From NCBI GenBank assembly GCA_913061475.1, contig CAJXUN010000002.1, positions 1-64,000 of the forward strand: 64,000 bases of DNA, read 5' to 3'. The notes under the pieces were generated by a model. That model did not search any database. It saw only the letters and a list, made by a program, of their open reading frames with translations, and was not told the origin of the DNA. The DNA comes from an uncultured Colwellia sp. (GTDB taxonomy: Bacteria; Pseudomonadota; Gammaproteobacteria; Enterobacterales; Alteromonadaceae). Both the position numbers and the translations under genes were made by a program. Of this stretch, positions 30,167 to 41,900 are shown piece by piece; position 1 is the first letter of the stretch, and each line of letters opens with the position of its first letter.

Positions 30167-31073
30167 ACTATTATTGTCAGGTGTTTTATTAACATTAAGT
30201 CAAAGCGCTTTTGCGCAATTCAATATCTTTGCCTGTGAACCTGAGTATGCAGCTTTAGCAAAAGAACTTGCGCCAGATGCACGAATATATTCAGCAACCA
30301 CAGCAATGCAAGATCCTCATCAAGTGCAGGCTCGTCCTAGTTTGATCGCGAAAATGCGCCAGGCTGATTTAGTCATATGTGCTGGTGCTGAACTAGAAAT
30401 TGGTTGGTTGCCTATGTTGCAAATGAAGGCTGCAAATGCACAGGTACGCAGCACTGATAAAGGCTTGTTTTTTGCTGCAGAGCATATCGATACGTTAGAC
30501 AAATTGGCTAATGTTGATCGCAGTATGGGCGATGTCCATAGTCAGGGCAATCCGCACCTGCATTTTTCGCCACAACGTATGTTAGCTATTGCAAGAGCAC
30601 TCACTGAAAAGTTAATTCAGCTTGATGGTGAAAATAGCAACCGTTACCAACAGCAGTTTGAAATTTTTAGCCATCGTTGGCAAACAGCGACATTAAAATG
30701 GCAGAAAATTGCAAGCAGCTTAAAAGGTATGAAAGTGATTGCTTACCATTCAAGCTTTCGCTATTTATTTGACTTTGCTGGCATTGAGCAAGTGGCAGAT
30801 TTAGAACCTAAACCCGGTTTACCGCCGACCAGTGGTCATCTTGCTGGTTTGTTAAAACAAGCTAAAAAAGACGATGTTACGGCGATTGTTATTGCCTCTT
30901 ATCAAGATCAACGTGGCGCAAATTGGCTAGCTGAAAAATCCAATTTGCCAGTTATGGTTTTACCGCTTTCTGTTGGTGGTAACGAGCAGAGTAGTGACTT
31001 ATTTAGCTTGTTTGACAATGTACTTAACTTGTTAAGCCAAACATACCAAGCGCAAAAGTCGCAGATATTGTGA
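30150..31073 (+). CDS. ZnuA/TroA-like metal ABC transporter substrate-binding protein
   Basis: The exported protein (about 307 residues) has a signal peptide ending SQSAFA. Likely metal-binding histidines are in DPHQVQARPS, GNPHLHFSP and AYHSSFRYLF, with a fourth ligand probably in ASYQDQRGANW. This is the cluster-9 (Zn/Mn) binding-protein pattern. The start is uncertain. I chose the GTG (VRINFKLLL), which has GGGGG upstream and gives a classical signal peptide. An ATG eight codons earlier is possible. The gene overlaps the preceding one by 17 bases and is followed 13 bases later by the permease gene. Zinc is inferred from the His-rich neighbours. Confidence 0.88.
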   Translation: MRINFKLLLSGVLLTLSQSAFAQFNIFACEPEYAALAKELAPDARIYSATTAMQDPHQVQARPSLIAKMRQADLVICAGAELEIGWLPMLQMKAANAQVRSTDKGLFFAAEHIDTLDKLANVDRSMGDVHSQGNPHLHFSPQRMLAIARALTEKLIQLDGENSNRYQQQFEIFSHRWQTATLKWQKIASSLKGMKVIAYHSSFRYLFDFAGIEQVADLEPKPGLPPTSGHLAGLLKQAKKDDVTAIVIASYQDQRGANWLAEKSNLPVMVLPLSVGGNEQSSDLFSLFDNVLNLLSQTYQAQKSQIL

Positions 31074-31086
31074 TAGGTAATTAACC

Positions 31087-31857
31087 ATGGATTATGAACT
31101 GCTCACCATATTATTGCCGGCATTTGCCGCCGGCATTCTAGTACTTTCAACCCATGTTGTTTTAGGGAGGCAAGTATTAAAGCGTGGCATTATTTTTATT
31201 GATTTAGCGATTGCACAAATTGCCGCTTTAGGCGCTATGGTAGTGCATATGGATCATGATATTGCCGAGCTTGCTTATGCCCATGTTTGGATGCCAGCAT
31301 TGTTTGCTTTAGCAGGAGCCGGTGTTATTGCTTGGTTAGCTAAACATATGGCCGAAGAGTTAGAAGCTATGATCGGCTGTTTTTATGTGCTATCTGCTGT
31401 GGCTGCGATGTTGATGTTATCAAACGATCCTCACGGTGCGGAGTTACTAAAACAGTTAATGTCAGGGCAGATCCTCTGGGTGAGTTGGCAGCAATTGCTT
31501 TTACCAACAATTGCTTATAGTGCTATTTTAGCGCTGATATTTATCAAACCTAAAATACTCAATGGTGCTGCTTTTTACCTACTATTTGCGTTGGTGATCA
31601 CTTTATCGGTTGAACTTGTTGGTGTGTATCTTGTATTCAGTAGTTTGATACTGCCCGCTTTGGCCATTAATCAATTAACCGGCAAGTACGTTTTACTCTA
31701 CGCATATGCTGTCGGGTTAGTTGGCTATTTACTCGGTTTATATTTATCAGCAAGCTTTGATTTACCTAGTGGTGCGGCTATTGTTGCAACCTTAGCGTTA
31801 AGTGCAATTGTCTTTAGATTAGTCAGTAAAGCTGGCGCTAGAAAGACTGATGAGTAA
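31087..31857 (+). CDS. Metal ABC transporter permease, ZnuB-like
   Basis: The 256-residue integral membrane protein has seven to eight hydrophobic helices and belongs to the ABC-3 permease family of zinc/manganese importers (LGRQVLKRGIIFIDLAIAQIAALG; VELVGVYLVFSSLILPALAINQL). It follows the binding protein by 13 bases. The cognate ATPase is absent: the next gene, after a terminator, is a TonB-dependent receptor. The pump therefore needs an ATPase encoded elsewhere. Confidence 0.9.
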   Translation: MDYELLTILLPAFAAGILVLSTHVVLGRQVLKRGIIFIDLAIAQIAALGAMVVHMDHDIAELAYAHVWMPALFALAGAGVIAWLAKHMAEELEAMIGCFYVLSAVAAMLMLSNDPHGAELLKQLMSGQILWVSWQQLLLPTIAYSAILALIFIKPKILNGAAFYLLFALVITLSVELVGVYLVFSSLILPALAINQLTGKYVLLYAYAVGLVGYLLGLYLSASFDLPSGAAIVATLALSAIVFRLVSKAGARKTDE

Positions 31858-32202
31858 GGTGTTGAGTAAGATATATAGATAATAAGTAGATTATGTTGCT
31901 GTTCATTTACCGCAGATAAACAAAAGGAGCCTTAGTGGCTCCTTTTTTATTTATCTCGCATTTTCATCACTGTTTTTTAGGAAACGTGAAGTAAAACATC
32001 CGAAGATTTTCGTATTTCAACGCTAACGGATTAACATAACTTTACATTTGAGTTAAATACCACATACAACTTAACTGTTAAAACCTAGCTTTATTTGTTA
32101 TAAAAACCTGCTGATTTGTTTTAGTTAAACAGTGTTTTAATGTTGTAAGAATAAAAAATATAGAAAAAACAAATAATTATAAAAGCAAACAAGGAATGAA
32201 AT
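31858..32202. other. Intergenic region before the TonB-dependent receptor
   Basis: These 345 bases hold the terminator of the metal cluster near the left end and then AT-rich sequence that should carry the receptor promoter. The last 13 bases include AAGGAATG-type sequence acting as ribosome binding site. I see no other feature. Confidence 0.5.
31922..31948 (+). terminator. Terminator after the ZnuB-like permease gene
   Basis: The stem AAAAGGAGCC / GGCTCCTTTT with a five-base loop is followed by T residues. Confidence 0.92.
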
Positions 32203-34818
32203 ATGAAAATCTTAAACAGTAGAAAGCATGCTCTCGCCTTAAGTATTACCGCTGCATTATTAACCTCTCAAAGTTACTCGGCTTTTGCCGAAGAAGCTAT
32301 TGAAAGAATAGAAGTCACAGGCTCTCATATCAAGAGAACCGATATGGAAGGACCGTCGCCGTTAACATCAATTAGTGCTGCAGATATTGCTAATACCGGT
32401 GTTACTGATCTGATTGGACTTTTTACCAAGTTGCCGATGGCAGGTCAAGGAACCTTTTCAACACAAGGAAACAGCAGTGATAATACCAGTAATGGTGGTT
32501 CAAGCGTTTCATTGCGTGGCTTAGGTGCTGACTCGACATTAATATTAGTTAATGGTCGCAGAGTATCTGTTTCGCCATTCGCGAATAATATTGATACGGC
32601 ATTTGTTGATATTAACAATATTCCATTAGCAGCAATTAAGCGCGTTGATATTCTTAAAGACGGTGCGTCAGCAACTTATGGTTCTGATGCAGTTGCTGGT
32701 GTTATTAATATTGTTTTACGTGATGATATTGAAGGTGCTGAAATAGCAGCGAAATTTGGTGATACGGCTGATGGTGGTGGCGAAGAAAAAAACATCAGTA
32801 TTGTCTGGGGTAACTCAACCGAAAAAACTAGTCATACGTTTGCCTTAGATTATTTTGAACGTGAAGAAATATTGTATGGTGATCGAGATTATTCAAAAAC
32901 GTCTAATCAAGCGGCTGCGCGCCCTAACGACCCATTTGCTACTGATTTTAGAAGTTCTTCAGGGTTCCCTGGTACCATCGCATTAGCGAGTGATTCGACA
33001 AATCGCATGCCAGATACCTTTGGTAATGACGTGTGTCCTGCAGAACAAATTGTTGGCAACTTATGTCGTTATGACTATGCACCGATGATGACTTCTGTGC
33101 CAGCAACTGAGCGAGCCAGCTTTATTTACATGGGTAAATATGAAATCAATGACAAATTACGCGGCTTTGCGGAACTAAACGGTCAACATTCAAAAACCAC
33201 TATTCGTGGTGCCGGTAGCCCAAGTTTTAATGAATTGTTTATGGCTGGCGATAATGTAAACCACCCATTTGCCGATATGCCAACTCATGAGTTTTATCAG
33301 CAAGATTTAACCATGCGTCGTCGTATGGTCGATATTGGTAATCGAGAAAAACGTGTCACTTCAGATTACTATCGTGCAATTATTGGTTTGCAAGGTGAAA
33401 TAAAAGATTGGAGTTGGGAAGTTGCCTATAACTACATTAAAAGTACCTCTACTGAGCGTGGCGTAAATGGTTTTCCAAACTCAAGAAGAACACAAGAAGC
33501 AATAGACAGTGGTCTATGGAATCCGTTTGAGCCTTCAAGCAACTCTCAAGAGTCATTAGACTTTATTGAAACAACCACTTCACGTATTGGTAAATCAACC
33601 AGTAAATCATTCGATGGTAAAATCAGTGGTTCATTGATGGAAATGGCTCATGGTGATTTAGGACTAGCGGTTGGTTTTGAATACCGTGAAGAAAGCATTG
33701 CTGATAATCCAGATGATCAATTTTTACGCGGCGAAGTATTTGGTACTGAGGCAACGCAAGCTAATGGTTCGCGTGACAATACCGCTGTTTTCGCCGAATT
33801 GGCCATTCCTGTACTTGATAACTTAGAAGTACAGATAGCGGCACGTTTTGAAGACTACAGTGATTTTGGTACCACCACTGATCCGAAAGTCGCCTTTATT
33901 TGGCAACCAACAGAGTCTTTATCATTACGTGGTTCATATGGCACCGCGTTTAGAGCGCCATCTTTACATCAAATTGGCTTAGGTAATACGGATGAATCGC
34001 CTAACCTAGTTGATACTGTACGCTGCGCTGCAGTGGGTAATATCAATAAAGCGTGTGAACCGCAAGAATATACCGCCGTACTGTCAGGTAATGATGATTT
34101 AGGTCCGGAAGAATCGAAAAGCTATAACTTAGGTATCATTTATGAAGTTGCTGAAAATCTAGATTTTTCAATTGATTATTATAACTATGATATCGAAAAT
34201 GTCATCACCAAAGATACCCAGTTTAAATTCAGTACCTTAGGTAATGATCCAAGTGTAGTTGAACGTTTACCATCAACTATCGCTGGCGATCCGGGTGAAG
34301 TGGTACGTATTTTTGATCAGTTCGAAAATATAGGTAATGTCACCACGTCTGGTTTAGATATCGAAGCGAATTACGGCTTAGAAACTGATATGGGTGACTT
34401 CAGATTCTCTTATGTGGTTAACTACGTTTTATCTTATGAAGATGCTCGCCCGAACGCTGACGGCAGTATGCGTATAGACACACGTGAAGGAGACTTTGAA
34501 CAACCTGAAGTACGCTGGACTTTCAACACAGTTTGGATGCAAGGTGACTGGAATGCCAGCATGGCAGTAAACTATATCGGTGAATTTAAACAAGATGCAT
34601 CAGTTGCAACTGAGGGGATGAGCGATATAGATTCATGGACAACCGTTGACACAACAGTTAACTATATTGGTATTGAAAACACTACATTGAGCATTGGTGC
34701 AACAAACTTGTTTAACGAAGAACCACCGTTTTCGTACCATGACTTCATGGGCTTTGTTAATTCAACTCATAACAGCCAAGGTCGTTTTGTTTACGTAAAA
34801 GCAAGCTATAAGTTCTAA
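32203..34818 (+). CDS. TonB-dependent receptor
   Basis: The 871-residue outer-membrane receptor has a signal peptide ending SAFAEEA and a TonB box-like IERIEVTGSHIKR. The plug domain (SVSLRGLGADSTLILVNGRR, VDILKDGASATYGSDAVAGV) is followed by a 22-strand-type barrel ending in the phenylalanine of YVKASYKF. The plug belongs to the large group common in Alteromonadales and Xanthomonads for carbohydrates, peptides or siderophores. The ligand is unknown; adjacency to the zinc-type cluster is suggestive but a terminator separates them. AAGGA precedes the ATG. Confidence 0.94.
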   Translation: MKILNSRKHALALSITAALLTSQSYSAFAEEAIERIEVTGSHIKRTDMEGPSPLTSISAADIANTGVTDLIGLFTKLPMAGQGTFSTQGNSSDNTSNGGSSVSLRGLGADSTLILVNGRRVSVSPFANNIDTAFVDINNIPLAAIKRVDILKDGASATYGSDAVAGVINIVLRDDIEGAEIAAKFGDTADGGGEEKNISIVWGNSTEKTSHTFALDYFEREEILYGDRDYSKTSNQAAARPNDPFATDFRSSSGFPGTIALASDSTNRMPDTFGNDVCPAEQIVGNLCRYDYAPMMTSVPATERASFIYMGKYEINDKLRGFAELNGQHSKTTIRGAGSPSFNELFMAGDNVNHPFADMPTHEFYQQDLTMRRRMVDIGNREKRVTSDYYRAIIGLQGEIKDWSWEVAYNYIKSTSTERGVNGFPNSRRTQEAIDSGLWNPFEPSSNSQESLDFIETTTSRIGKSTSKSFDGKISGSLMEMAHGDLGLAVGFEYREESIADNPDDQFLRGEVFGTEATQANGSRDNTAVFAELAIPVLDNLEVQIAARFEDYSDFGTTTDPKVAFIWQPTESLSLRGSYGTAFRAPSLHQIGLGNTDESPNLVDTVRCAAVGNINKACEPQEYTAVLSGNDDLGPEESKSYNLGIIYEVAENLDFSIDYYNYDIENVITKDTQFKFSTLGNDPSVVERLPSTIAGDPGEVVRIFDQFENIGNVTTSGLDIEANYGLETDMGDFRFSYVVNYVLSYEDARPNADGSMRIDTREGDFEQPEVRWTFNTVWMQGDWNASMAVNYIGEFKQDASVATEGMSDIDSWTTVDTTVNYIGIENTTLSIGATNLFNEEPPFSYHDFMGFVNSTHNSQGRFVYVKASYKF

Positions 34819-34845
34819 AGTTTATTTTATAATTACTAGCATAAT

Positions 34846-34876
34846 AAAAGGCCTTTGATTGTTCAAAGGCCTTTTT
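34846..34876 (+). terminator. Terminator after the TonB-dependent receptor gene
   Basis: A 13-base perfect stem (AAAAGGCCTTTGA / TCAAAGGCCTTTT) with a four-base loop runs into T residues. Confidence 0.93.
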
Positions 34877-34989
34877 GTATGGATAGTTTGTATGCGCTGC
34901 AGAGATAGGGTAATCGATACTAACCAAGTCAAATAAGAATGCATTAAGCTTAGCTCATCTTAACAAGCGATATTCCAATATATTACCAT

Positions 34990-35334
34990 TTAAAATCTGA
35001 CGTTAAACTTAGTCAGGGCGGCTACATCAACAATCCCAACTCGGCCAATACTATTTTGTAAACGTCCCGCTGTTTTTGTCGCATGGTGCTGTTCAGCAAA
35101 GCTGATCACATCAACGTCATTACACATTAAGTTCAGTGCAACGTTATATTCAGTTAAATTGTAATCAGAAAGGGCATTTTTTAATTTTACGGGTTTATTA
35201 CTTGCGGCTGCAACACATACATTTACCAGTGCTCGCTCTAAAGTAGGGTCGATAGTTGCCGCACTTGAAGTGCTCGTAAATAGCAGAGGAAGAAGTGCAA
35301 AAGTCATATATTTAATTACATTTAGTTTATTCAT
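34990..35334 (-). CDS. DUF3718 domain-containing exported protein
   Basis: The 114-residue protein has a signal peptide (MNKLNVIKYMTFALLPLLF, cleavage near SSAA). The body (VNVCVAAASNKPVKLKNALSDY, NVALNLMCNDVDVISFAEQHHA) fits DUF3718, a small periplasmic family known from Shewanella and Colwellia with two conserved cysteines. The start is the ATG preceded by GGAGAG at seven bases; the frame extends ten codons further without a ribosome binding site. It stands alone between the TonB receptor and the RHS gene. No function is known to me. Confidence 0.8.
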   Translation of the reverse strand: MNKLNVIKYMTFALLPLLFTSTSSAATIDPTLERALVNVCVAAASNKPVKLKNALSDYNLTEYNVALNLMCNDVDVISFAEQHHATKTAGRLQNSIGRVGIVDVAALTKFNVRF

Positions 35335-35958
35335 TAGTACTCTCCAAATTAAAATTTTTGTCATGCTTGTACTCGAATGTACTTATTAATAGTGGCCTAA
35401 ATGAACTAAAAAGTTGTATTGAACTTAGCGATGGATGTAACAAAAAAACAAGTCACTAAATAAATTATTATGCTGTAAGTTACTTATTATTATTAAAAAA
35501 ATGTATTCATCACTACAAATGTCGACATCAATATTTACATTGCGTGACAGAATCAAATAATAAATTGAGTGCTAATGTCAGTTATCGTATGCTCAATGAC
35601 ATGTTTATTTCTACCTGAGTCATCAAATAGCGTATCGCGAGGTGTTTTGAAGAGTAAACGTGAGTACAAATCTCATGCTAGTCATGTTGAAGGTTGGTAA
35701 TTTAAACTGGAGATACGTTAAGATTATTGGAAAAAGTTAGAGCTATTGGGCTAGTGCTGTTTTATAACGAAAATTAATAACGAAGACGCTGGTCGTTATA
35801 GATAAAAATTCAATTTTATCGTAGACCAGAGTAAAGGCTTTATTATTTTTCTCGGTACGTCTATTTGAAATGAATATTTACAAATTTGTAATATGTGCTA
35901 GTGTGAGTAAAAAACGTACAGTGTGTATTGTGATACACATGAATAAATGGACTTTACT
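35335..35958. other. 624-base non-coding region upstream of the RHS gene
   Basis: The stretch is strongly AT-rich with many stops in all frames. I see no RNA gene or repeat array. The only notable element is a short inverted repeat close to the RHS start. It marks the left limit of the accessory region and may contain decayed sequence. Confidence 0.5.
35922..35939. promoter_or_regulatory. Inverted repeat ahead of the RHS gene, possible operator
   Basis: TGTGTAT-TGTG-ATACACA is a perfect 7-base inverted repeat with a four-base centre, 19 bases before the preferred RHS start. It could bind a dimeric repressor or activator; no factor can be named from the sequence. Confidence 0.35.
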
Positions 35959-38900
35959 ATGAAATGTCGTATTTCCTTACTCCTCCTATTCCTTACTTCT
36001 TTGAGCGTAAACTCTTTTGCTAGCACTTATGTTGGTCAAACCAATGGCTCATTCCGTGTTGACGAATCGGGCAGCGCGACTTATAGCATTCCGTTAAACA
36101 TACCTGCTGGTATTGCCGGCGTACAGCCCCAACTTGGATTTTCTTATAGCAGCAATAGTGGTGACGGGTTAATGGGCCGCGGTTGGAGTTTATCTGGCGC
36201 TTCAGCAATCTCAAGATGTGCTAAAAACCTAACCTCAGACAATGAACAAGGCAATATAAGCCACTCAGCCAATGACCGATTGTGTTTGAATGGTCAACGT
36301 TTAGTAACTTGGGGTAATCAACACAATAAAAATTTATCAAACAATAGTTATTGGGCTGCAGGAAAGTACCACACCGAAATTGATAACTTTAGTATTGTTA
36401 CCGCTCATGGCAATACCAGCCAAGGTCCTTCCGCATTCACAGTTGAAACCAAGTCAGGTGAGATTCATTATTATGGTTTAGCGTCAAATGTCACTGGTAA
36501 CGATAGCATGGGGCAGCCAATGACCATTGGCCTTAAAATTTACGGTGGAGCTAGTGAAAGCAGTAGTGACGCTTTTGTCAATGCTGGTAATGCAAACTTA
36601 GCAAAAACATGGGCATTAAAAGCCATTAAAGATGTAAAAGGCAATTATATTGTTTTTCGGTACCACGAAGATGCTGTAAAAGGTGAACACTATTTGAAAG
36701 AAGTTCATTATACCGGCCGTACAGATGGAAAATCACCGTTTGCTCGGGTGTTATTAAACTATATTGATAACCCCAAACTATTTGTCGGCTGGTCCGTTGG
36801 GTCCCCTGTTTCAATGAGTAAACTGCTTGATAGCGTTACGGTTTACCAAGACCATGAAGTTTACCGCCATTACGCATTAGATTACTTTACATCATCGGTA
36901 TTAGAAGAAAAAAATTACCTAGAAGCTATTCAAGAATGTACTGATAAAAATAAATATAACTGTTTGCCAGCTACGATGTTTGGTTGGCAAAAGCCAGCAG
37001 AAAAATCGACAAGTTATATATGGAGAACCGAGCCTGAAACGGGTTACCGATATAAAGTTGCGGTAACTGAAAACTTTGCTCCTTTTAATGAATACCCATC
37101 AACTAAAGGCCGATCAGACAACCGTGACTATAACCACGTTATCGATTTAAATGGTGATGGTTATTCAGATATTGTTTATACGTCGGGTAGTTATTGGTAT
37201 GCCAGTTTAGGACCTTCCTATACTAACAATATCAGATTAACCAGCACCGGAGTTTCTAAAAAAGCATACGCCAAAACTATTGATTATAACGGCGATGGTC
37301 AACGTGATTTACTTGTCGCAAACAGTGAAACCAGCAATTGGATGATCATTTCTTATGTACCAAGTATTAATTTAGTTGAGGGCTGCGAAACAGAAGCTGG
37401 TTATGAGCATGTCTGTCATCCCTTCACGCAGAACTCAAATTTAACCGTTGTTAATACTGGTGTTCGTGCCACAGGATTAGAAGGAAATGCGCAAGTTGCT
37501 GATGTGGATGGTGATGGGTTAGAAGATATTGTTTTTCGTAAAAACGGCCATCTGGAAGCATATTTAAATAATGGCGGAAATGGCAGTTTTATTCATGATA
37601 GCTCAATCAGTAATTTATCAAGCTCATCTAGTAAATTTTTTGAAGGTAATATTACCCGTAAAACAGCGAATATCAAAACAGCATCAGGGATTGATGTAAA
37701 TGGTGATGGACGCACAGACTTAGTTATTAAAGTAGGAACAAGGAGTGGCTATTGCAACCTTAATAGTTTTATAGATACAAAATATGATTGCGAAAGTATT
37801 CAGGGTGTATGGACAGTTGAAAACACCAGTACATATAAATTATTGGTTTCTGACGGTTCAAACTATAACGATAAACAAACGCTAGGTAATTATAAAACCT
37901 TAAAAGCCGCAGACTTAAATGGCGATGGTTACACCGACATAATGTATCAAAAAGGTTCACGGTGGTATTACCGTTTATCAAATGGCATAGAGTTTCTCAG
38001 CCAACAATCAACAAGTTTTAATACCAGTGATGCTTTAAGTCACATGATGCATTTTATTGACTTAAATAGTGATGGTCGTGCCGATGTGCTTTACCCCACT
38101 TCATCAACCAACTGGCAAGTAATGCTGTCGCGACCTAGTACGTCAGCTGATAGAGTTATTTTTGAAAAGCGTGGCACTAAAACCGTTGATAAAAATGCTG
38201 CTGTTCGCTTTGGCGATATGAACGCTGATGGCAAGCTCGATCTATTAACTTCCACCAATGATAATGGTTGGAAAACTTACCTAGCAAGTAATCCTAACCG
38301 CAAAGATCATGTTATAGATAAAATCACCAGTGGCTGGGGTGTTGAAACAGCAATATCTTATAAAAACATTACCGATTCTGAGGTGTATTTTAGACAAAAC
38401 TCGAGTTTTAACGCTAATAGTGACTATTTTTCTCCAAAAGCTGCATTCTATGTTGTTGATAACGTAAATACACAAACCAAAACCAATAGTAACGTGAGTG
38501 TCTCTTATCAATATGGTGGTTTGTTATTACATAAAAAAGGTCGTGGCTTATTAGGGTTCGAAGCATTGCGAACTACCGATAACCAATCAGGTATTGTCAC
38601 AGAAACCGCTTACCACCAGCAATGGCCTTTTACCGGCATGCCCCTAAGTACATTGCAAATGAAAGACAACGTGATATTAAGTTCATCCAAAAATGAATTA
38701 AAACAACGTGGCACTGCTAGCGGTGGCTTAATGCCTTATGTTTATAGTAGTACGGATAAAAGTAACATTTTGGGTAGTGACGATAACTCATATGAAATAA
38801 GCACAACAGAAAATGTTTTTACTTACGATAATTTTGGTAATGTTAAAACATCAATCGTTACGGTGTCAGATGCGGAAAATAGTCAAAATAAGTTAATAAC

Positions 38901-41900
38901 CACCACGACTAATACTTATGGAAGTAGCGTATTATATCAACAAAAAGGACGACTAACCCACAGTACTGTTAATAAAAAGCTCTACCAAAATAGCAGTTTA
39001 AATAGCAATATTAGTCGTCAAAGTTCGTTTGACTACTATGCAGGAAGTTTCTTACTAAAATCGTCAACTATTTCGCCTGAAAATAATAAAACTAAGCAAA
39101 CAACAGCTTATGTTTATGACCCTGCAGGTAATAAAGTAGAGACTTGGTCGACAGCAGCAAAAAATAGTGTCGGTAGTAGCTTTGAAACACGTAAAAGCTA
39201 CACCAACTATGGTAGTAGATATCGCTACATCTCGTCAGTCAAAAACCACTTAAATGAGAGCGCAACCTTTACTTACAATGGCGTGTCGGCAAGCTCAGTA
39301 ACAGGCTTAATTGATTATGCAGACACCACCGATGCCAATGGTATAAAAAGTCGTAAATATCAAAATCTATTAGGCCAAGTAACGCAAAGTCGTCTTTACG
39401 GCAAAGCACAAATCAATAGTTATACTTATCAAGACTACTGCGCGAATACCAGTTGTGCTAATACCTACGCTTTTGTACGAATTAGAGCCTTGGCTGATGG
39501 AAAACCAGAAAAACAAAAATTCCTTGATGCCTGGGGGCGAGAAATTGAATCACGGGTTAAGCTACAAGACGGCAGTTGGCGCGTATCAAAAACGACTTAC
39601 GATCAGCAAGGACGTGTTAAGCGCAATTACGAGCCAGGTAAAAATAGTGCCAGCAGTTATTACAGCGAACCAACGTATGATGCTTTAGGGCGAGTTACCT
39701 CAAACCGCCAAGCTAATGGTGGTTTTGTTGAAATGGCGCAATACGGTAAGCAAAGCTTTACCACTAACGCTAAAGGACAACGCACAGAAACCGTTAAAAA
39801 CTATCTCGGGCAAACGAGCAGTGTGTTTGACACTATTGGGAATGAACTGCGTTATCAGTACAATGCTTACGGCCAATTGCTAAACGTTAGGGCGATTAAT
39901 CGAAGTAATATTAATAGCTTACGAACAACGAATACCTACGGGGCTTACGGAGAAAAATTAACCACAAACGACCAAGATAAAGGTTTATGGCGCTATAGCT
40001 ACAGCGGTTTTAATGAATTATTAAGTCAAACCGATGCCCAATCACAAACTGTGAGTTTTAGTTATGACATTTTAGGGCGAAAGGTACGACGTTATGATGC
40101 TAGTGGCACTGTGTGTTGGGATATGGGCAATAACAATGACAGAGCCACATATAGCGTCGGTAAGCTTAAAACACTGCGCTATTTTGAAGGTCAAAATCAG
40201 TCTTGTAGCACAACAAGCAGTCCAAGTTATCAGCAAAGCCAAACGTATTACAGCTACGGTTTACCCTATCAACAAACCCTAAAAGTTGATGGCGCAAACT
40301 ATACATCTGCTGCCACGTATGACAATTATCATCGCGTTTATACCCAAAGTTACCCAGCAAAAAACTTTACCGTTAGAAAAATTTATCAAAACGGCTATAT
40401 GACTAAGCAATTAAACCACCGCACAGGTCGGGTATATCAACATGTTGAAAGTGTAAATGGCCGAGGACAAGCCACAACAGTAAAATACGGCAATGGCACA
40501 AGCGAATCACGAAGCTACCAAGCCAGTACAGGTTGGCTTAAAGGCCTTGATGCTAATAGTGGCACATTAACCTTACATGGTTTTGATTATGACTACGATA
40601 CTATTGGCAACTTAACCGACCGAGACGTGTTTTTTGGCGTCGGCAGCAGCAGTAACTTTGCTGAGCACTATAGTTATGATGATTTAAACCGAGTAACTCG
40701 CCGCAGTATCGCAATTTCTAATGCTGGTGGTGGTACTGGTTTGGATCCAGTCGACCCCATTGACCCCATTGACCCGACAGACCCATGTGATGGCAGTGGT
40801 GGAGGTAATTTACTTTTAAGCCAGTCGATGATGAAGGTCACATCAGGTGTTAATAAAGGCTTTGCGATACCAGGACCGACACCACCACCAGAATGTTTAC
40901 TCAGCGCACAAGTCAATACGGTTAATGCTTCGACATCTGACAATACTAATAATCAGTATTATCAATTGCCGAGTAGTTATCGAATGAACGAAAACTACAG
41001 ATACGACGATTGGGGTAATATTACATACAAGCAAAATACCGGCTATTATAAGTATGATACTAATAAAACCAACCGCTTATTAGGGGTTTACCAATACAGT
41101 AACTTCACCGGTCAACAGTCTTACAATTTTAGTTATGACAATAATGGCAATGTCAAAAATGACGGTAAACGCACCTCAGATTATACTAATTTTGATAAAC
41201 CGTATTTAATCACCCAAGACACCAGTAAAACCGCATTTAGTTACGGGCCGAACAGAGAAGTTTATAAACGGCTTGATACCCGAGGGGGTAAGCAAACAAA
41301 AACCTTGTATTTAGGCGGTTACGAGCAAGTTAAATTACCCAGTGGCGTTATCGAGCATAAATTTTATGTTGGCAACGTGGTTATTACCGAACGTAGTAAT
41401 AATGCCAACGATGAGTTTTATTTACATAAAGACCATCAAGGCTCTACCACTTCAATTACGAATGCCAGTGGCATGGTGGTGCAACAGTTTATTTATGACC
41501 CATGGGGCAAGCAATACAATGTCCATAGTAATGGTATATTTAGCGCCTACTCAAGCCCTGGCATAAGTAGAGGTTATACCGGTCACAAAATGGTCAATGA
41601 TATGGATATTATTCATATGAACGGTCGGATCTACGATCCAACATTAGGGAGATTCCTTCAAGCAGATCCGCATATTCAGGCACCGAGTAATTCACAGTCG
41701 TATAATCGTTATGCTTATGTGCTGAATAATCCGTTGAGTTATACCGATCCGAGTGGATATTTCTTTAATAAACTATTCAAAGGACTGAATAAAATGTTTG
41801 GGAAGTTTGCTCCGTTTGTAGGGATAGCAATAATGTTTATTCCAGGTATGCAAGGTATTGGAGGGGCAATGCTCAAGGGGTTCCTAGCTGGTGGTATTGC

